DNA of 64,000 bases from Agarivorans albus (GTDB taxonomy: Bacteria > Pseudomonadota > Gammaproteobacteria > Enterobacterales > Celerinatantimonadaceae): contig NZ_AP023032.1 in NCBI RefSeq assembly GCF_019670105.1, positions 437,501-501,500 on the forward strand, given 5' to 3'. Below the pieces are notes generated by a model. The model did not search any database and had not been told where the DNA came from. It saw only the letters and a list, made by a program, of their open reading frames with translations. The translations under genes were made by a program, and so were the position numbers. This document shows, in pieces, positions 38,276 to 45,764 of this stretch. How positions within the stretch are numbered: the first letter of the stretch is position 1; every line of letters starts with the position of its first letter.

Positions 38276-39126
38276 TGTACCCACGTCCTATAGAAAAGGC
38301 GTCTGCCTTCACTAACATTAGCTACCGTGTGGCATTGCCCATTTCGATTGTTTTGTGGCTACTGCCATTGCTAGCAGTAATGGCAACCTCGGTGCGCTCG
38401 CTTAACGATATTAACCAAGGTAATTACTGGGGCTGGCCAAGTGAGTGGATGTTAATTGAAAACTACACTCAGGTATTTACTTCAACGCCGATGTTCCAGT
38501 ACCTGATGAATAGCTTAATCATTACTCTACCAGCAGTAGCCGGTTGTGTAGCCTTGTCTACCATGGCGGGATTTGCCCTAGCTAAATACAACTTTAAGGC
38601 TAACATTTGGATCTTTGCCACCTTTATTGCGGGTAACTTTGTGCCGTTTCAGATTTTGATGATTCCAGTGCGTGATTTAACCATTCAGTTTGGTTTATAC
38701 GATACTCACTGGGCGCTTATTTTATTCCATGTGGCCTTTCAAACAGGGTTTTGTACCTTGTTCATGCGTAACTTTATTGTTGGCTTACCTACCGAGCTGA
38801 TTGAGTCTGCGCGAGTAGAAGGTGTAAGTGAATTTAAGATTTTTTGGCACATTGTATTGCCATTGGTAAAACCGGCTACAGCAGCGTTAGCGGTACTGGT
38901 ATTTACCTTTATTTGGAACGATTTTTTCTGGGCCTTAGTACTGGTACAAAGCGATGAAGTGCGACCAGTTACCGCCGGTCTCAGTGCGTTGCAAGGTCAG
39001 TGGTTGGCATCATGGCAGTTGATCTCAGCTGGTGCAGTAGTAGCGGCCTTACCTCCGGTCATACTATTTTTTACCATGCAACGTCATTTTATTGCTGGGT
39101 TGACCCTCGGGGCAACTAAAGGCTAA
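38275..39126 (+). CDS. Sugar ABC transporter permease (MalG type)
   Basis: This 283-residue second permease has six membrane helices and the EAA motif TELIESARVEGVSEFKIFWH near 180. Features such as IWNDFFWALVL and the C-terminal QRHFIAGLTLGATKG are typical of the MalG/UgpE group (COG0395). It is translationally coupled to the upstream permease. The binding protein follows 71 nt downstream. Confidence 0.93.
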   Translation: MYPRPIEKASAFTNISYRVALPISIVLWLLPLLAVMATSVRSLNDINQGNYWGWPSEWMLIENYTQVFTSTPMFQYLMNSLIITLPAVAGCVALSTMAGFALAKYNFKANIWIFATFIAGNFVPFQILMIPVRDLTIQFGLYDTHWALILFHVAFQTGFCTLFMRNFIVGLPTELIESARVEGVSEFKIFWHIVLPLVKPATAALAVLVFTFIWNDFFWALVLVQSDEVRPVTAGLSALQGQWLASWQLISAGAVVAALPPVILFFTMQRHFIAGLTLGATKG

Positions 39127-39197
39127 ACACACCCTCAAGCAATAATGAGGGAAGTAAATAAATCCTGCTCAAGGACAACAAAACTAAAGGAATGTAA

Positions 39198-40427
39198 ATG
39201 ATGAGTAAACTAAAACAATGTGGTCAAGCCTTAGCGCTAGCTACTTTAATTGGTGGCTATGCTAACGCTGGCGAACTGATTATTAACTCTGACGCTTCTG
39301 ACCCTGCACCTAAAGCCGCATTTGCAGAAATCATTGCTGAATTTGAAAAAGAGTACCCAGACATTAAAGTGAAGTACAACTTGTACGATCACGAAGCCTA
39401 CAAAACTACCATTCGTAACTGGCTAGTAACCTCGCCGCCTGATGTTGTGCATTGGTATGCAGGTAACCGTATGAAAGCCTTTGTTGATAAGGGCTTGTTT
39501 GAAGATGTGAGTGACCTTTGGCAACAAAACGACATGGCTGCAGATTTTGCAACAGCTGCGCCTGCGATGACTATTGATGGTAAGCAATGGGGTGTTCCTT
39601 ATACCTATTACCAATGGGGCATTTACTACCGTAAAGACATTTTTGAAAAATATGACATCGAAGAACCCTACCTATGGGAAGAGTTAGTTGAGGCGTCAAA
39701 AATTCTTAAAGAGAATGGCGTAGCGCCTATCGCTATTGGTACTAAGTACCTTTGGACTGCCGCCGGTTGGTTTGATTACATGAACCTCCGTGTAAATGGT
39801 TTGGATTTCCACATGGAATTGATGGATGGCAAAGTGCCTTACACTGATCCTCGTGTTGTGAAAACCATGGAAAAATGGAAAGAGATGATTGAACCTGGTT
39901 ACTTCTTAGAGAACCACGCATCATACTCATGGCAGGAAGCACAGCCGTTCTTATACAACGGTGAAGCGGCGATGTACTTAATTGGTAACTTCATTACCCC
40001 TAACTTCCCAGATGAAGTGAAAGATAAAATGGGCTTCTTCCAGTTCCCAATTATCGACCCAACGGTAGGTGTAGCAGAAGATGCACCGATGGATACCTTA
40101 CATATTCCAGCTAAAGCCAAAAACAAAGAAGATGCTAGAAAATACCTAGCGTTTATGGCGCGTCCTGAGAATCAAACTAAGATCAACAAAGCCTTATTAC
40201 AAATTCCACCTAACAAAAAAGCTAAAGCTGAGGACAATGAGTTCTTAAATAAAGGTGTGGCGATGTTAGGCTCGGCATCTGGAACGGCGCAGTTCTATGA
40301 CCGCGATACTGATCCTGCTATGGCTAAAGCCGGTATGAAAGGTTTCCAAGAGTTTATGGTACACCCAGATCGCTTAGATAAGATTTTAAAAGGTCTTGAA
40401 AAAACACGTCAGCGTACGTTTAAGTAA
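39198..40427 (+). CDS. Sugar ABC transporter extracellular substrate-binding protein
   Basis: This 409-residue periplasmic binding protein is of the UgpB/MalE class (COG1653). A signal peptide covers about 1-24, with cleavage after ANA before GELIINSD. Typical lobes include EFEKEYPDIKVKYNLYDHE near 48 and GVPYTYYQWGIYYRKD near 132. The tryptophan/tyrosine-rich pocket (WTAAGWFDYMN) suits an oligosaccharide or glucoside. No glycoside hydrolase is nearby, so the substrate is not known. Confidence 0.92.
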   Translation: MMSKLKQCGQALALATLIGGYANAGELIINSDASDPAPKAAFAEIIAEFEKEYPDIKVKYNLYDHEAYKTTIRNWLVTSPPDVVHWYAGNRMKAFVDKGLFEDVSDLWQQNDMAADFATAAPAMTIDGKQWGVPYTYYQWGIYYRKDIFEKYDIEEPYLWEELVEASKILKENGVAPIAIGTKYLWTAAGWFDYMNLRVNGLDFHMELMDGKVPYTDPRVVKTMEKWKEMIEPGYFLENHASYSWQEAQPFLYNGEAAMYLIGNFITPNFPDEVKDKMGFFQFPIIDPTVGVAEDAPMDTLHIPAKAKNKEDARKYLAFMARPENQTKINKALLQIPPNKKAKAEDNEFLNKGVAMLGSASGTAQFYDRDTDPAMAKAGMKGFQEFMVHPDRLDKILKGLEKTRQRTFK

Positions 40428-40463
40428 TCCCAGATAAACTTCCCTTAACTATATATCCATAAT

Positions 40464-40489
40464 AAAAAGCCCTGTTTAACAGGGCTTTT
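40464..40489 (+). terminator. Bidirectional intrinsic terminator after the ABC operon
   Basis: AAAAAGCCCTG and CAGGGCTTTT form a stem with a 5-nt loop. It serves the ABC operon and the convergent yfaZ-like gene. Confidence 0.92.
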
Positions 40490-40494
40490 CTTGT

Positions 40495-41034
40495 TTAGAA
40501 GTTAAAGGCTGCACCAATATACAGGCCCTTAGTAAAATCTAAATCTGGTTCGTTAGCGTAACGGAATTGAATGGCGCGATAGCCAAGGTATACATCTGCC
40601 TGCGGCATGATTGAGTAAGCAATCTTAGCGTCTAAATCGTAGTAACGGTTTAGCTCGCTGCTGGTTAATACCGAAGGAGCATAATAGGCGCTGCCCGATA
40701 TTTTTAGGTTTTGGGCAACGGCAATGCTGTAATCGCCACCAATGGCAAAGGCATGTGGGTTTTCACGGTGGTTAGCCCACAGCTTGGTAAATTTTGCGCC
40801 AATGGCAAATTTATGGATGTCTTGTTGGTGAGTCGCTTTTATGCCGAAATCTGCTAAATCACCCTCTGGGCGAGAGTACATGTAGTTAGCTGACATCTCT
40901 GCACCAGGTGCAATTTGCGTTGCAAAACCTGTTTCAAAAACGTCGTTATTAAGATCAAACTTAATTGAACTCGCCAAGGCTGCGGTACTACTTACAGCGA
41001 ATAGACTCGCCGCTAACAAAGAACGCTTAAACAT
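40495..41034 (-). CDS. YfaZ family outer membrane protein
   Basis: This 179-residue protein has a signal peptide (about 1-21, cleavage after ALA), followed by alternating polar and apolar beta-strand segments ending in GLYIGAAFNF with a C-terminal Phe, the usual outer membrane insertion signal. It resembles the YfaZ family, which is suggested to be porin-like. It may assist the adjacent sugar importer, but this is only positional inference. Confidence 0.8.
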   Translation of the reverse strand: MFKRSLLAASLFAVSSTAALASSIKFDLNNDVFETGFATQIAPGAEMSANYMYSRPEGDLADFGIKATHQQDIHKFAIGAKFTKLWANHRENPHAFAIGGDYSIAVAQNLKISGSAYYAPSVLTSSELNRYYDLDAKIAYSIMPQADVYLGYRAIQFRYANEPDLDFTKGLYIGAAFNF

Positions 41035-41313
41035 AATTCTCCTACAATAAGCTCTAATCAGACAAAAACGCGGCGATCATACCATTTATCTAAGTTATTA
41101 TCTGATTACATTGCATTTATCGAATATAAAATCTAACAAACCTAAGTCTTCAGGTTATTTACACAAGCTGCTTAAGCACTGCGTTAGGCTTTTAAAACAA
41201 AGTAAATCACTTATCTGTAGCAAAAATCAGTGACGATGCTAATTGTGGCCTATAGTTAGGCTGCAGCAAGATGACTTGCATTTGTCACTAAATGTTTGAA
41301 AAGGAGAGCAAAC

Positions 41314-42012
41314 ATGCCGTTGTTTAATCGATTAATTGCCGAAGGGATCGGCACGTTTTGGTTGGTATTAGGTGGATGTGGTAGCGCAGTTTTAGCCGCA
41401 GCCTTTCCAGAAGTAGGTATTGGTTTAGTAGGTGTGTCGATAGCCTTTGGTTTAACCGTGCTGACTATGGCCTTCTCCATTGGCCACATTTCTGGTTGTC
41501 ATTTAAACCCTGCCGTTACCATAGGCTTAACGGTTGCTGGGCGTTTTTCTAAAGTTGATGTGTTTCCTTACATTTGTGCCCAGTTACTGGGTGGCTTTGT
41601 GGGGGCGATTATTTTGTATTTAATTGCCAGTGGTAGCGGTGATTACGACCTAGCAAGTCATGGTTTGGCCAGCAATGGCTACGACATGCACTCACCGGGT
41701 GGTTATACATTAGTGGCCGCATTGGTATGTGAGATAGTGATGACCTTTATGTTTCTATTCATTATTTTAGGTGCCACCGATGAACGCGCACCAGCGGGGT
41801 TCGCCCCTATCGCAATTGGCCTGGGTTTAACTCTTATTCATCTGATATCTATTCCGGTTACTAATACCTCGGTTAACCCAGCACGAAGCACCGCCCCTGC
41901 GCTAATTGAGGGTGGCATTGCCTTGGGGCAACTTTGGTTATTTTGGGTAGCTCCTATTATTGGGGCTGTGTGTGCTGCACTTATGTACAAGCAAGTGTCG
42001 GCTAAAAACTAG
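41314..42012 (+). CDS. aqpZ: Aquaporin Z
   Basis: AqpZ is a water channel. ATG 41314 lies 8 nt after aaggag and gives 232 residues (E. coli 231). The two NPA boxes are HLNPAVT near 63 and SVNPARS near 186, each followed by typical half-helix residues, with the selectivity-filter Arg right after the second NPA. Six membrane helices are visible. A strong terminator follows. Confidence 0.96.
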   Translation: MPLFNRLIAEGIGTFWLVLGGCGSAVLAAAFPEVGIGLVGVSIAFGLTVLTMAFSIGHISGCHLNPAVTIGLTVAGRFSKVDVFPYICAQLLGGFVGAIILYLIASGSGDYDLASHGLASNGYDMHSPGGYTLVAALVCEIVMTFMFLFIILGATDERAPAGFAPIAIGLGLTLIHLISIPVTNTSVNPARSTAPALIEGGIALGQLWLFWVAPIIGAVCAALMYKQVSAKN

Positions 42013-42035
42013 CTGTTTATTCGGTTCAACACTTT

Positions 42036-42064
42036 AAAGCCTTTCTTATTTGAAAGGCTTTTTT
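42036..42064 (+). terminator. Intrinsic terminator after aqpZ
   Basis: AAAGCCTTTC and GAAAGGCTTT form a 10-bp stem with a 6-nt loop and a T run. Confidence 0.92.
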
Positions 42065-42212
42065 ATTGCGCTTGGTTTAGGGCTTAAACGCAGTATGAGT
42101 CAGGCTAAGGCTCTGTTATCATTCTGTTAATGAAACTAAAGTATGACTTTAGGTTTCAGCGACACAACATAATAATAATCACTAAAGTACTACCTACACA
42201 TAAGGATTTACC

Positions 42213-43280
42213 ATGAGAAAAGGATTGCTCTGTTTTACTGCGTTATTGGCGAGCTGTTTGTCTATTAATGCTATTGCAGAAGGCAAGGTTTATAAGCTTA
42301 AGCTAGCTGAATCTTGGCCAACTAAATTCCCGTTGCTTGATACTGGGGTGCAACGCTTTGCCAAAATGGCCGAACAGATGTCGGATGGGCGGCTGGTGAT
42401 TCGTGTTGATTCTGCCAACAAGCACAAAGCGCCTTTGGGTATTTTTGATCTTGTGAAAAGCGGCCAGTATGACATGGGCCACTCGGCGTCTTACTACTAC
42501 AAAGGCAAAGTGCCTAACACCATGTTTTTTACCACCATGCCTTTTGGTATGACGGCGATGGAGCAACACGCTTGGTATAGCTATGGTGGTGGCAAAGAGC
42601 TAATGGCAAAGGTGTATGAGCCGCATAACTTGCTAACCTTCCCAGGTGGCAATACTGGGGTGCAAATGGGCGGCTGGTTTCGCAATGAAATTAACAGTGT
42701 AGATGATCTACAAAATCTGAAAATGCGTATCCCAGGTTTTGCTGGTGAAGTGCTGGCTAAACTAGGCGCTACGCCAGTAAACATTCCGCCAGCTGAGTTA
42801 TATACCGCGCTTGAGCGTAATACTATTGACGCCCTAGAGTGGGTTGGGCCTTCGCTAGACTTACGTATGGGCTTTCACAAAATTGCCCCTTACTACTACA
42901 CCGGTTGGCATGAGCCAGGTTCAGAGAACATGTTTCTTGTGAACAAGAAGAAGTTTGAATCTCTACCAGCAGATTTGCAGGCCATTTTAGAAACGGCAAT
43001 GCGCGCCACAGCCTTTGATATTTATGTAGAAGCCACAGCAATGAGCACCAATAACTGGGCAACCATGTTGCAAGAATACCCAGACATTAAAGTGCGCACC
43101 TTTCCTAAAGAAGTTCTCACTGCATTGAAAAAAGCCAATGATGAGTTGCTAGCGGAACACGCCGCTCGTGATCCATTGGCTAAAGAGATTATCGAGTCGC
43201 AGCAAAGCTTCACTGAAAAAGCGCGTGCTTACACACTTATTTCTGATCTTGGTTACCTAGAGAGCACTAAAGATTTGTAA
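42213..43280 (+). CDS. TRAP transporter substrate-binding protein, DctP family (orphan)
   Basis: This 355-residue periplasmic protein has a signal peptide (about 1-22, cleavage near AIA/EGK). Family marks are LAESWPTKFPLLDTGVQRFA near 30, LKMRIPGFAGEVLAKLGATP near 170 and the carboxylate-binding arginine in KMRIPG. GALEWVGPSLDLRMG-type residues resemble the mannitol/chloroaromatic or keto-acid branch. No DctQ or DctM membrane genes are adjacent, so its partners must be elsewhere or it has another role. Confidence 0.88.
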   Translation: MRKGLLCFTALLASCLSINAIAEGKVYKLKLAESWPTKFPLLDTGVQRFAKMAEQMSDGRLVIRVDSANKHKAPLGIFDLVKSGQYDMGHSASYYYKGKVPNTMFFTTMPFGMTAMEQHAWYSYGGGKELMAKVYEPHNLLTFPGGNTGVQMGGWFRNEINSVDDLQNLKMRIPGFAGEVLAKLGATPVNIPPAELYTALERNTIDALEWVGPSLDLRMGFHKIAPYYYTGWHEPGSENMFLVNKKKFESLPADLQAILETAMRATAFDIYVEATAMSTNNWATMLQEYPDIKVRTFPKEVLTALKKANDELLAEHAARDPLAKEIIESQQSFTEKARAYTLISDLGYLESTKDL

Positions 43281-43291
43281 ATAGCGAATAA

Positions 43292-43318
43292 TAAAAAAAG
43301 CGGCTTAAGCCGCTTTTT
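43292..43318 (+). terminator. Bidirectional intrinsic terminator after the TRAP gene
   Basis: AAAGCGGCTTAAGCCGCTTT is a self-complementary stem flanked by A and T runs. It also serves the convergent oxidoreductase gene. Confidence 0.92.
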
Positions 43319-43333
43319 TGTACTTGATATTGC

Positions 43334-44287
43334 TTACTGGTTAATTTGAATAACAATGTTACCAGTAGCACCTGCTTGCATAACTGCTTGATGGGCTAAA
43401 GTGGTGTCGGCCAACTTAAAGCTTTGGCTTATTACTGGACGTACAAAACCGGCTGTGGCACCTGCATATATTGCCGAGTGTATTTGAGTGAGCTGTTTGC
43501 TATCGGCATTTGCTAGCGCCATACCCATTACGCAGGCGTCTCGCGCCATTAAATCGCGCGGATTAATTTCTACGCTGCCGCGACTACCTATTATTACTAC
43601 TCTTCCACCTTTATTAAGCAAGGGGAGGTCATCGCCTAGGTTTTGATTTGCCAGCATCTCCAAAATGACATCAACCGCTCCGGCTTGTTGTAGTGCTTGA
43701 TAATGTTCTGTTTGGTGGTGATTGGCCACAACGTCTGCACCTTGTTGTTTCAATAAGGCTAAACCTGCATCACTACCTGCAGTAGCAAATACTCTGCACC
43801 CTGCCGCTTTGGCTAATTGAATTGCCGCCAAACCTACTCCGCCACTAGCGCCATGAATCAATGCTGTTTCAGCTGCTTGAACCTTGGCGCGAATAAACAA
43901 AGCTCGCCAAGCTGTTGCGTAAGGTGTGCCCAAACACGCGCCTTGTTCAAAGCTTAAGCCATCGGGAAGGGCGTGAACTTGCTGTGGGCTAGCTAAACAT
44001 AATTCAGCACTGGCGCCACTTATGGTACCTGCACAATACACGCGTTGCCCTAACTCGAAGCCTGTTACCTTGGCGCCCAACTGGACAATAGTACCTGCGG
44101 CGTCTTTTCCCGGAGTATGGGGAAACGTAGCGGTGTAATTGTTAGTACCAGCAACGATGTAAGTATCTACAGGGTTCACGCCAGCGGCCTCAACCTTTAT
44201 GAGGATCTGCTCGGCATTTGCTTGTAAGTCGTCAATTTGGTTAAGGCTCAGTGTGTCGCCATGATGTTGAGCTTGGATAGCTTGCAT
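43334..44287 (-). CDS. Quinone oxidoreductase-like zinc-independent alcohol dehydrogenase
   Basis: This 317-residue MDR-superfamily protein is of the NADPH:quinone reductase (QOR, zeta-crystallin) type. It has a GroES-like N-terminal domain (VEAAGVNPVDTYIVAG near 33) and a Rossmann domain with ALIHGASGGVGLAAIQLAKAAG near 137. Structural zinc cysteines are lacking. The reaction is probably NADPH-dependent reduction of quinones or enones. The exact substrate is unknown. Confidence 0.9.
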   Translation of the reverse strand: MQAIQAQHHGDTLSLNQIDDLQANAEQILIKVEAAGVNPVDTYIVAGTNNYTATFPHTPGKDAAGTIVQLGAKVTGFELGQRVYCAGTISGASAELCLASPQQVHALPDGLSFEQGACLGTPYATAWRALFIRAKVQAAETALIHGASGGVGLAAIQLAKAAGCRVFATAGSDAGLALLKQQGADVVANHHQTEHYQALQQAGAVDVILEMLANQNLGDDLPLLNKGGRVVIIGSRGSVEINPRDLMARDACVMGMALANADSKQLTQIHSAIYAGATAGFVRPVISQSFKLADTTLAHQAVMQAGATGNIVIQINQ

Positions 44288-44629
44288 TGTTACTCCTTTT
44301 ATTTAGGGGCGTTGTTTTTTCCTAGCGTAGCTCAATTAATTGCAGGAAAAGCTGAGTGAAGTAACAGCTTAATGATCTTTTTGCTGTTAGTTAGCAAAGA
44401 ATTTTTGAATAGCGTGCTAAGAAAAATGTAATGAAAGTGTTTTCAAAGAGGCGGCTTGGTAATTTTATTACCAAAAGATAAATTTAATAATGTAAAAATT
44501 AAATTTCATAATACTAAATGTGCGTTGTGTCGCATAAAATTAAAACCGTAAGAGAAAGTTAGTAACAAAAAGCATTTGCCAGAGGTTATTTTCTTTCAGA
44601 ATCAACTTAAACATAAAGGTGAACATATT
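44288..44629 (+). promoter_or_regulatory. AT-rich regulatory region upstream of the microprotein cluster
   Basis: This 342-bp gap has no gene I would support. A 19-bp perfect inverted repeat TTGGTAAT-TTT-ATTACCAA lies at 44456-44474. A second, AAATTTAAT/ATTAAATTT with a 9-nt loop, lies at 44480-44506. The sequence from 44440 to 44620 is very AT-rich, and I did not find a convincing -35/-10 pair. A long 5' leader for the first microprotein is likely, and the repeats may be operators or RNA hairpins. Confidence 0.5.
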
Positions 44630-44710
44630 ATGGAATTATTCGGATTATATTACGCTCTTCGCGCTAAAAACGTTAACAACGAACAAACAGTAGCTCAACG
44701 TAGCCGCTAG
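44630..44710 (+). CDS. Tandem microprotein 1 (26 aa)
   Basis: This 27-codon gene starts with ATG after aaaggtg. The product begins MELFGLYYALRAKN and ends AQRSR. The N-terminal 10-12 residues are hydrophobic/aromatic, the rest polar. It shares its layout with the next two genes: a short apolar head with FG or MG, a middle polar part with glutamate-glutamine, and a final Ser-Arg. It is too short for a normal membrane span, so an amphipathic surface helix is plausible. No known family is recognised. Confidence 0.7.
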   Translation: MELFGLYYALRAKNVNNEQTVAQRSR

Positions 44711-44738
44711 TTAAACAAGTAACAATAGGAAACAAATT

Positions 44739-44825
44739 ATGTACGATTTATTTGGATTAGTAGCCCTTAACTACTTTGGATACAGCAAAACTGAAGAACA
44801 AAAACTTCAAGAACGTAGCCGCTAA
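44739..44825 (+). CDS. Tandem microprotein 2 (28 aa)
   Basis: The product begins MYDLFGLVALNYFGYSKTEEQ and ends ERSR. The ribosome binding site taggaaa lies about 9 nt before the ATG. The KTEEQ motif (residues 17-21) and the Ser-Arg end are shared with microprotein 3, and the end cgtagccgcta is identical in DNA to that of microprotein 1. It is 28 nt downstream of gene 1. Similar sequence, equal spacing and separate ribosome binding sites indicate duplication with retained coding function. Confidence 0.72.
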   Translation: MYDLFGLVALNYFGYSKTEEQKLQERSR

Positions 44826-44853
44826 ATTAAACACTAATATAGAGAGAATGATT

Positions 44854-44940
44854 ATGATGGATTTTATGGGTTGGGTTGCACTAAGCTACCTACAAAACAA
44901 AAAAACTGAAGAACAACGCATTGCTGAATTAAGCCGTTAA
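44854..44940 (+). CDS. Tandem microprotein 3 (28 aa)
   Basis: The product begins MMDFMGWVALSYLQNKKTEEQ and ends ELSR. An agagaga ribosome binding site lies upstream. In-frame ATGs at 44848 and 44857 are alternative starts. The 15-nt block aaaactgaagaacaa is identical to that in gene 2 (44787-44801 and 44902-44916). The spacer to gene 2 is again 28 nt. It is alignable with gene 2 without gaps over all 28 residues. Confidence 0.72.
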   Translation: MMDFMGWVALSYLQNKKTEEQRIAELSR

Positions 44941-45312
44941 TTTCAGAACAACGCTAAACCGAAATAGTTAAATAGAAATAGTTTTACAGTAAGAATGATG
45001 TAATCGCCGATCAGGCGAACCAGCTCTCCTCAACCTCCCTGAGGAAGCAAATACAATCCCCAGTAGTATTTTTCAATCAACAACTAGATTTGAATCTTCC
45101 CACAACTAATTGCTTGAACGTTACAACCTAGATCCCGATTAGCTATCCAACTCGAGATACTCTTTAAAAGCCTCAATTCGAAGCAGTTTTTTTTCATGGC
45201 GGTACGAATTTTTCTTCGATTTAAGAAAAATTATATTGTTTGCTCGCAAAACCAGTAATCCGGCTGCTTAGCTTGGCCTAGTTGTGGAAAACTACACCTA
45301 GGAGGCGAGCCT
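44941..45312 (+). other. Region downstream of the microprotein cluster, no gene supported
   Basis: This 372-bp gap holds small hairpins CGCC/GGCG (45005-45017) and TCCTC/GAGGA (45027-45045) that may end the microprotein transcript. It also holds a perfect AT-rich inverted repeat AATTTTTCTT/AAGAAAAATT (45207-45232, 6-nt loop) before the next gene. A 20-codon frame near 45195 lacks a ribosome binding site. Confidence 0.5.
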
Positions 45313-45753
45313 ATGTTGAAATCAACACAAACTATCCCATGGTCGTACTTAAGACATTTATGCTTGCTTAGTCTTATTATGAGCTTGGCATTGCCTTTAT
45401 ATCGGTGGTGGCTTAATGACCGGCCTAAAGGTGTAGAGCAAGATCGGGCAAGCCAAGATGCCAGTGCCTTTTTGGGAAAGTGGCAAGGCAGTTGGAGTGG
45501 TGTCGTGGAATTTACCATTGATTTTAAACGCCAGCCTAATGCGCAGCAGATTGAAGTGGTACTGCAACATGTCGCCAACGCTGCTTTGGGTATAGACGAC
45601 AAGCCTCGGCACTTTATTGCTGATTTTAAACAGGGTGAAGTGTCTTATCGCGATACTGACTACCAAACTCGATATTGGTTTAAAGGAAGCGAGTTATGGG
45701 CCGAATTAACGGGTAAGCAGCACGCTATCACCGTTATGAGTCGAGTAAATTGA
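45313..45753 (+). CDS. Hypothetical membrane-anchored protein
   Basis: This 146-residue protein has a single hydrophobic segment (about 13-32, LRHLCLLSLIMSLALPLY), probably an N-terminal anchor. The periplasmic part has FLGKWQGSWSGVVEFTIDFKR and may be a small beta-barrel/lipocalin-like fold. I do not recognise the family. The ribosome binding site aggagg is strong. The end overlaps the start region of the acyltransferase, suggesting they work together. Confidence 0.7.
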   Translation: MLKSTQTIPWSYLRHLCLLSLIMSLALPLYRWWLNDRPKGVEQDRASQDASAFLGKWQGSWSGVVEFTIDFKRQPNAQQIEVVLQHVANAALGIDDKPRHFIADFKQGEVSYRDTDYQTRYWFKGSELWAELTGKQHAITVMSRVN

Positions 45754-45764
45754 TCGGGGGAAAC

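Noticed and set aside
44372-44431. 19-codon ORF beginning MIFLLLVSKE upstream of the microprotein array
   Set aside because: It has no convincing ribosome binding site and no similarity to the three array members.
45195-45257. 20-codon ORF beginning MAVRIFLRF
   Set aside because: It lacks a ribosome binding site, spans the AT-rich palindrome and shows no relation to the microproteins.
44941-45312. Possible fourth degenerate microprotein copy
   Set aside because: All frames were scanned by eye for the KTEEQ and Ser-Arg pattern, and none was found.
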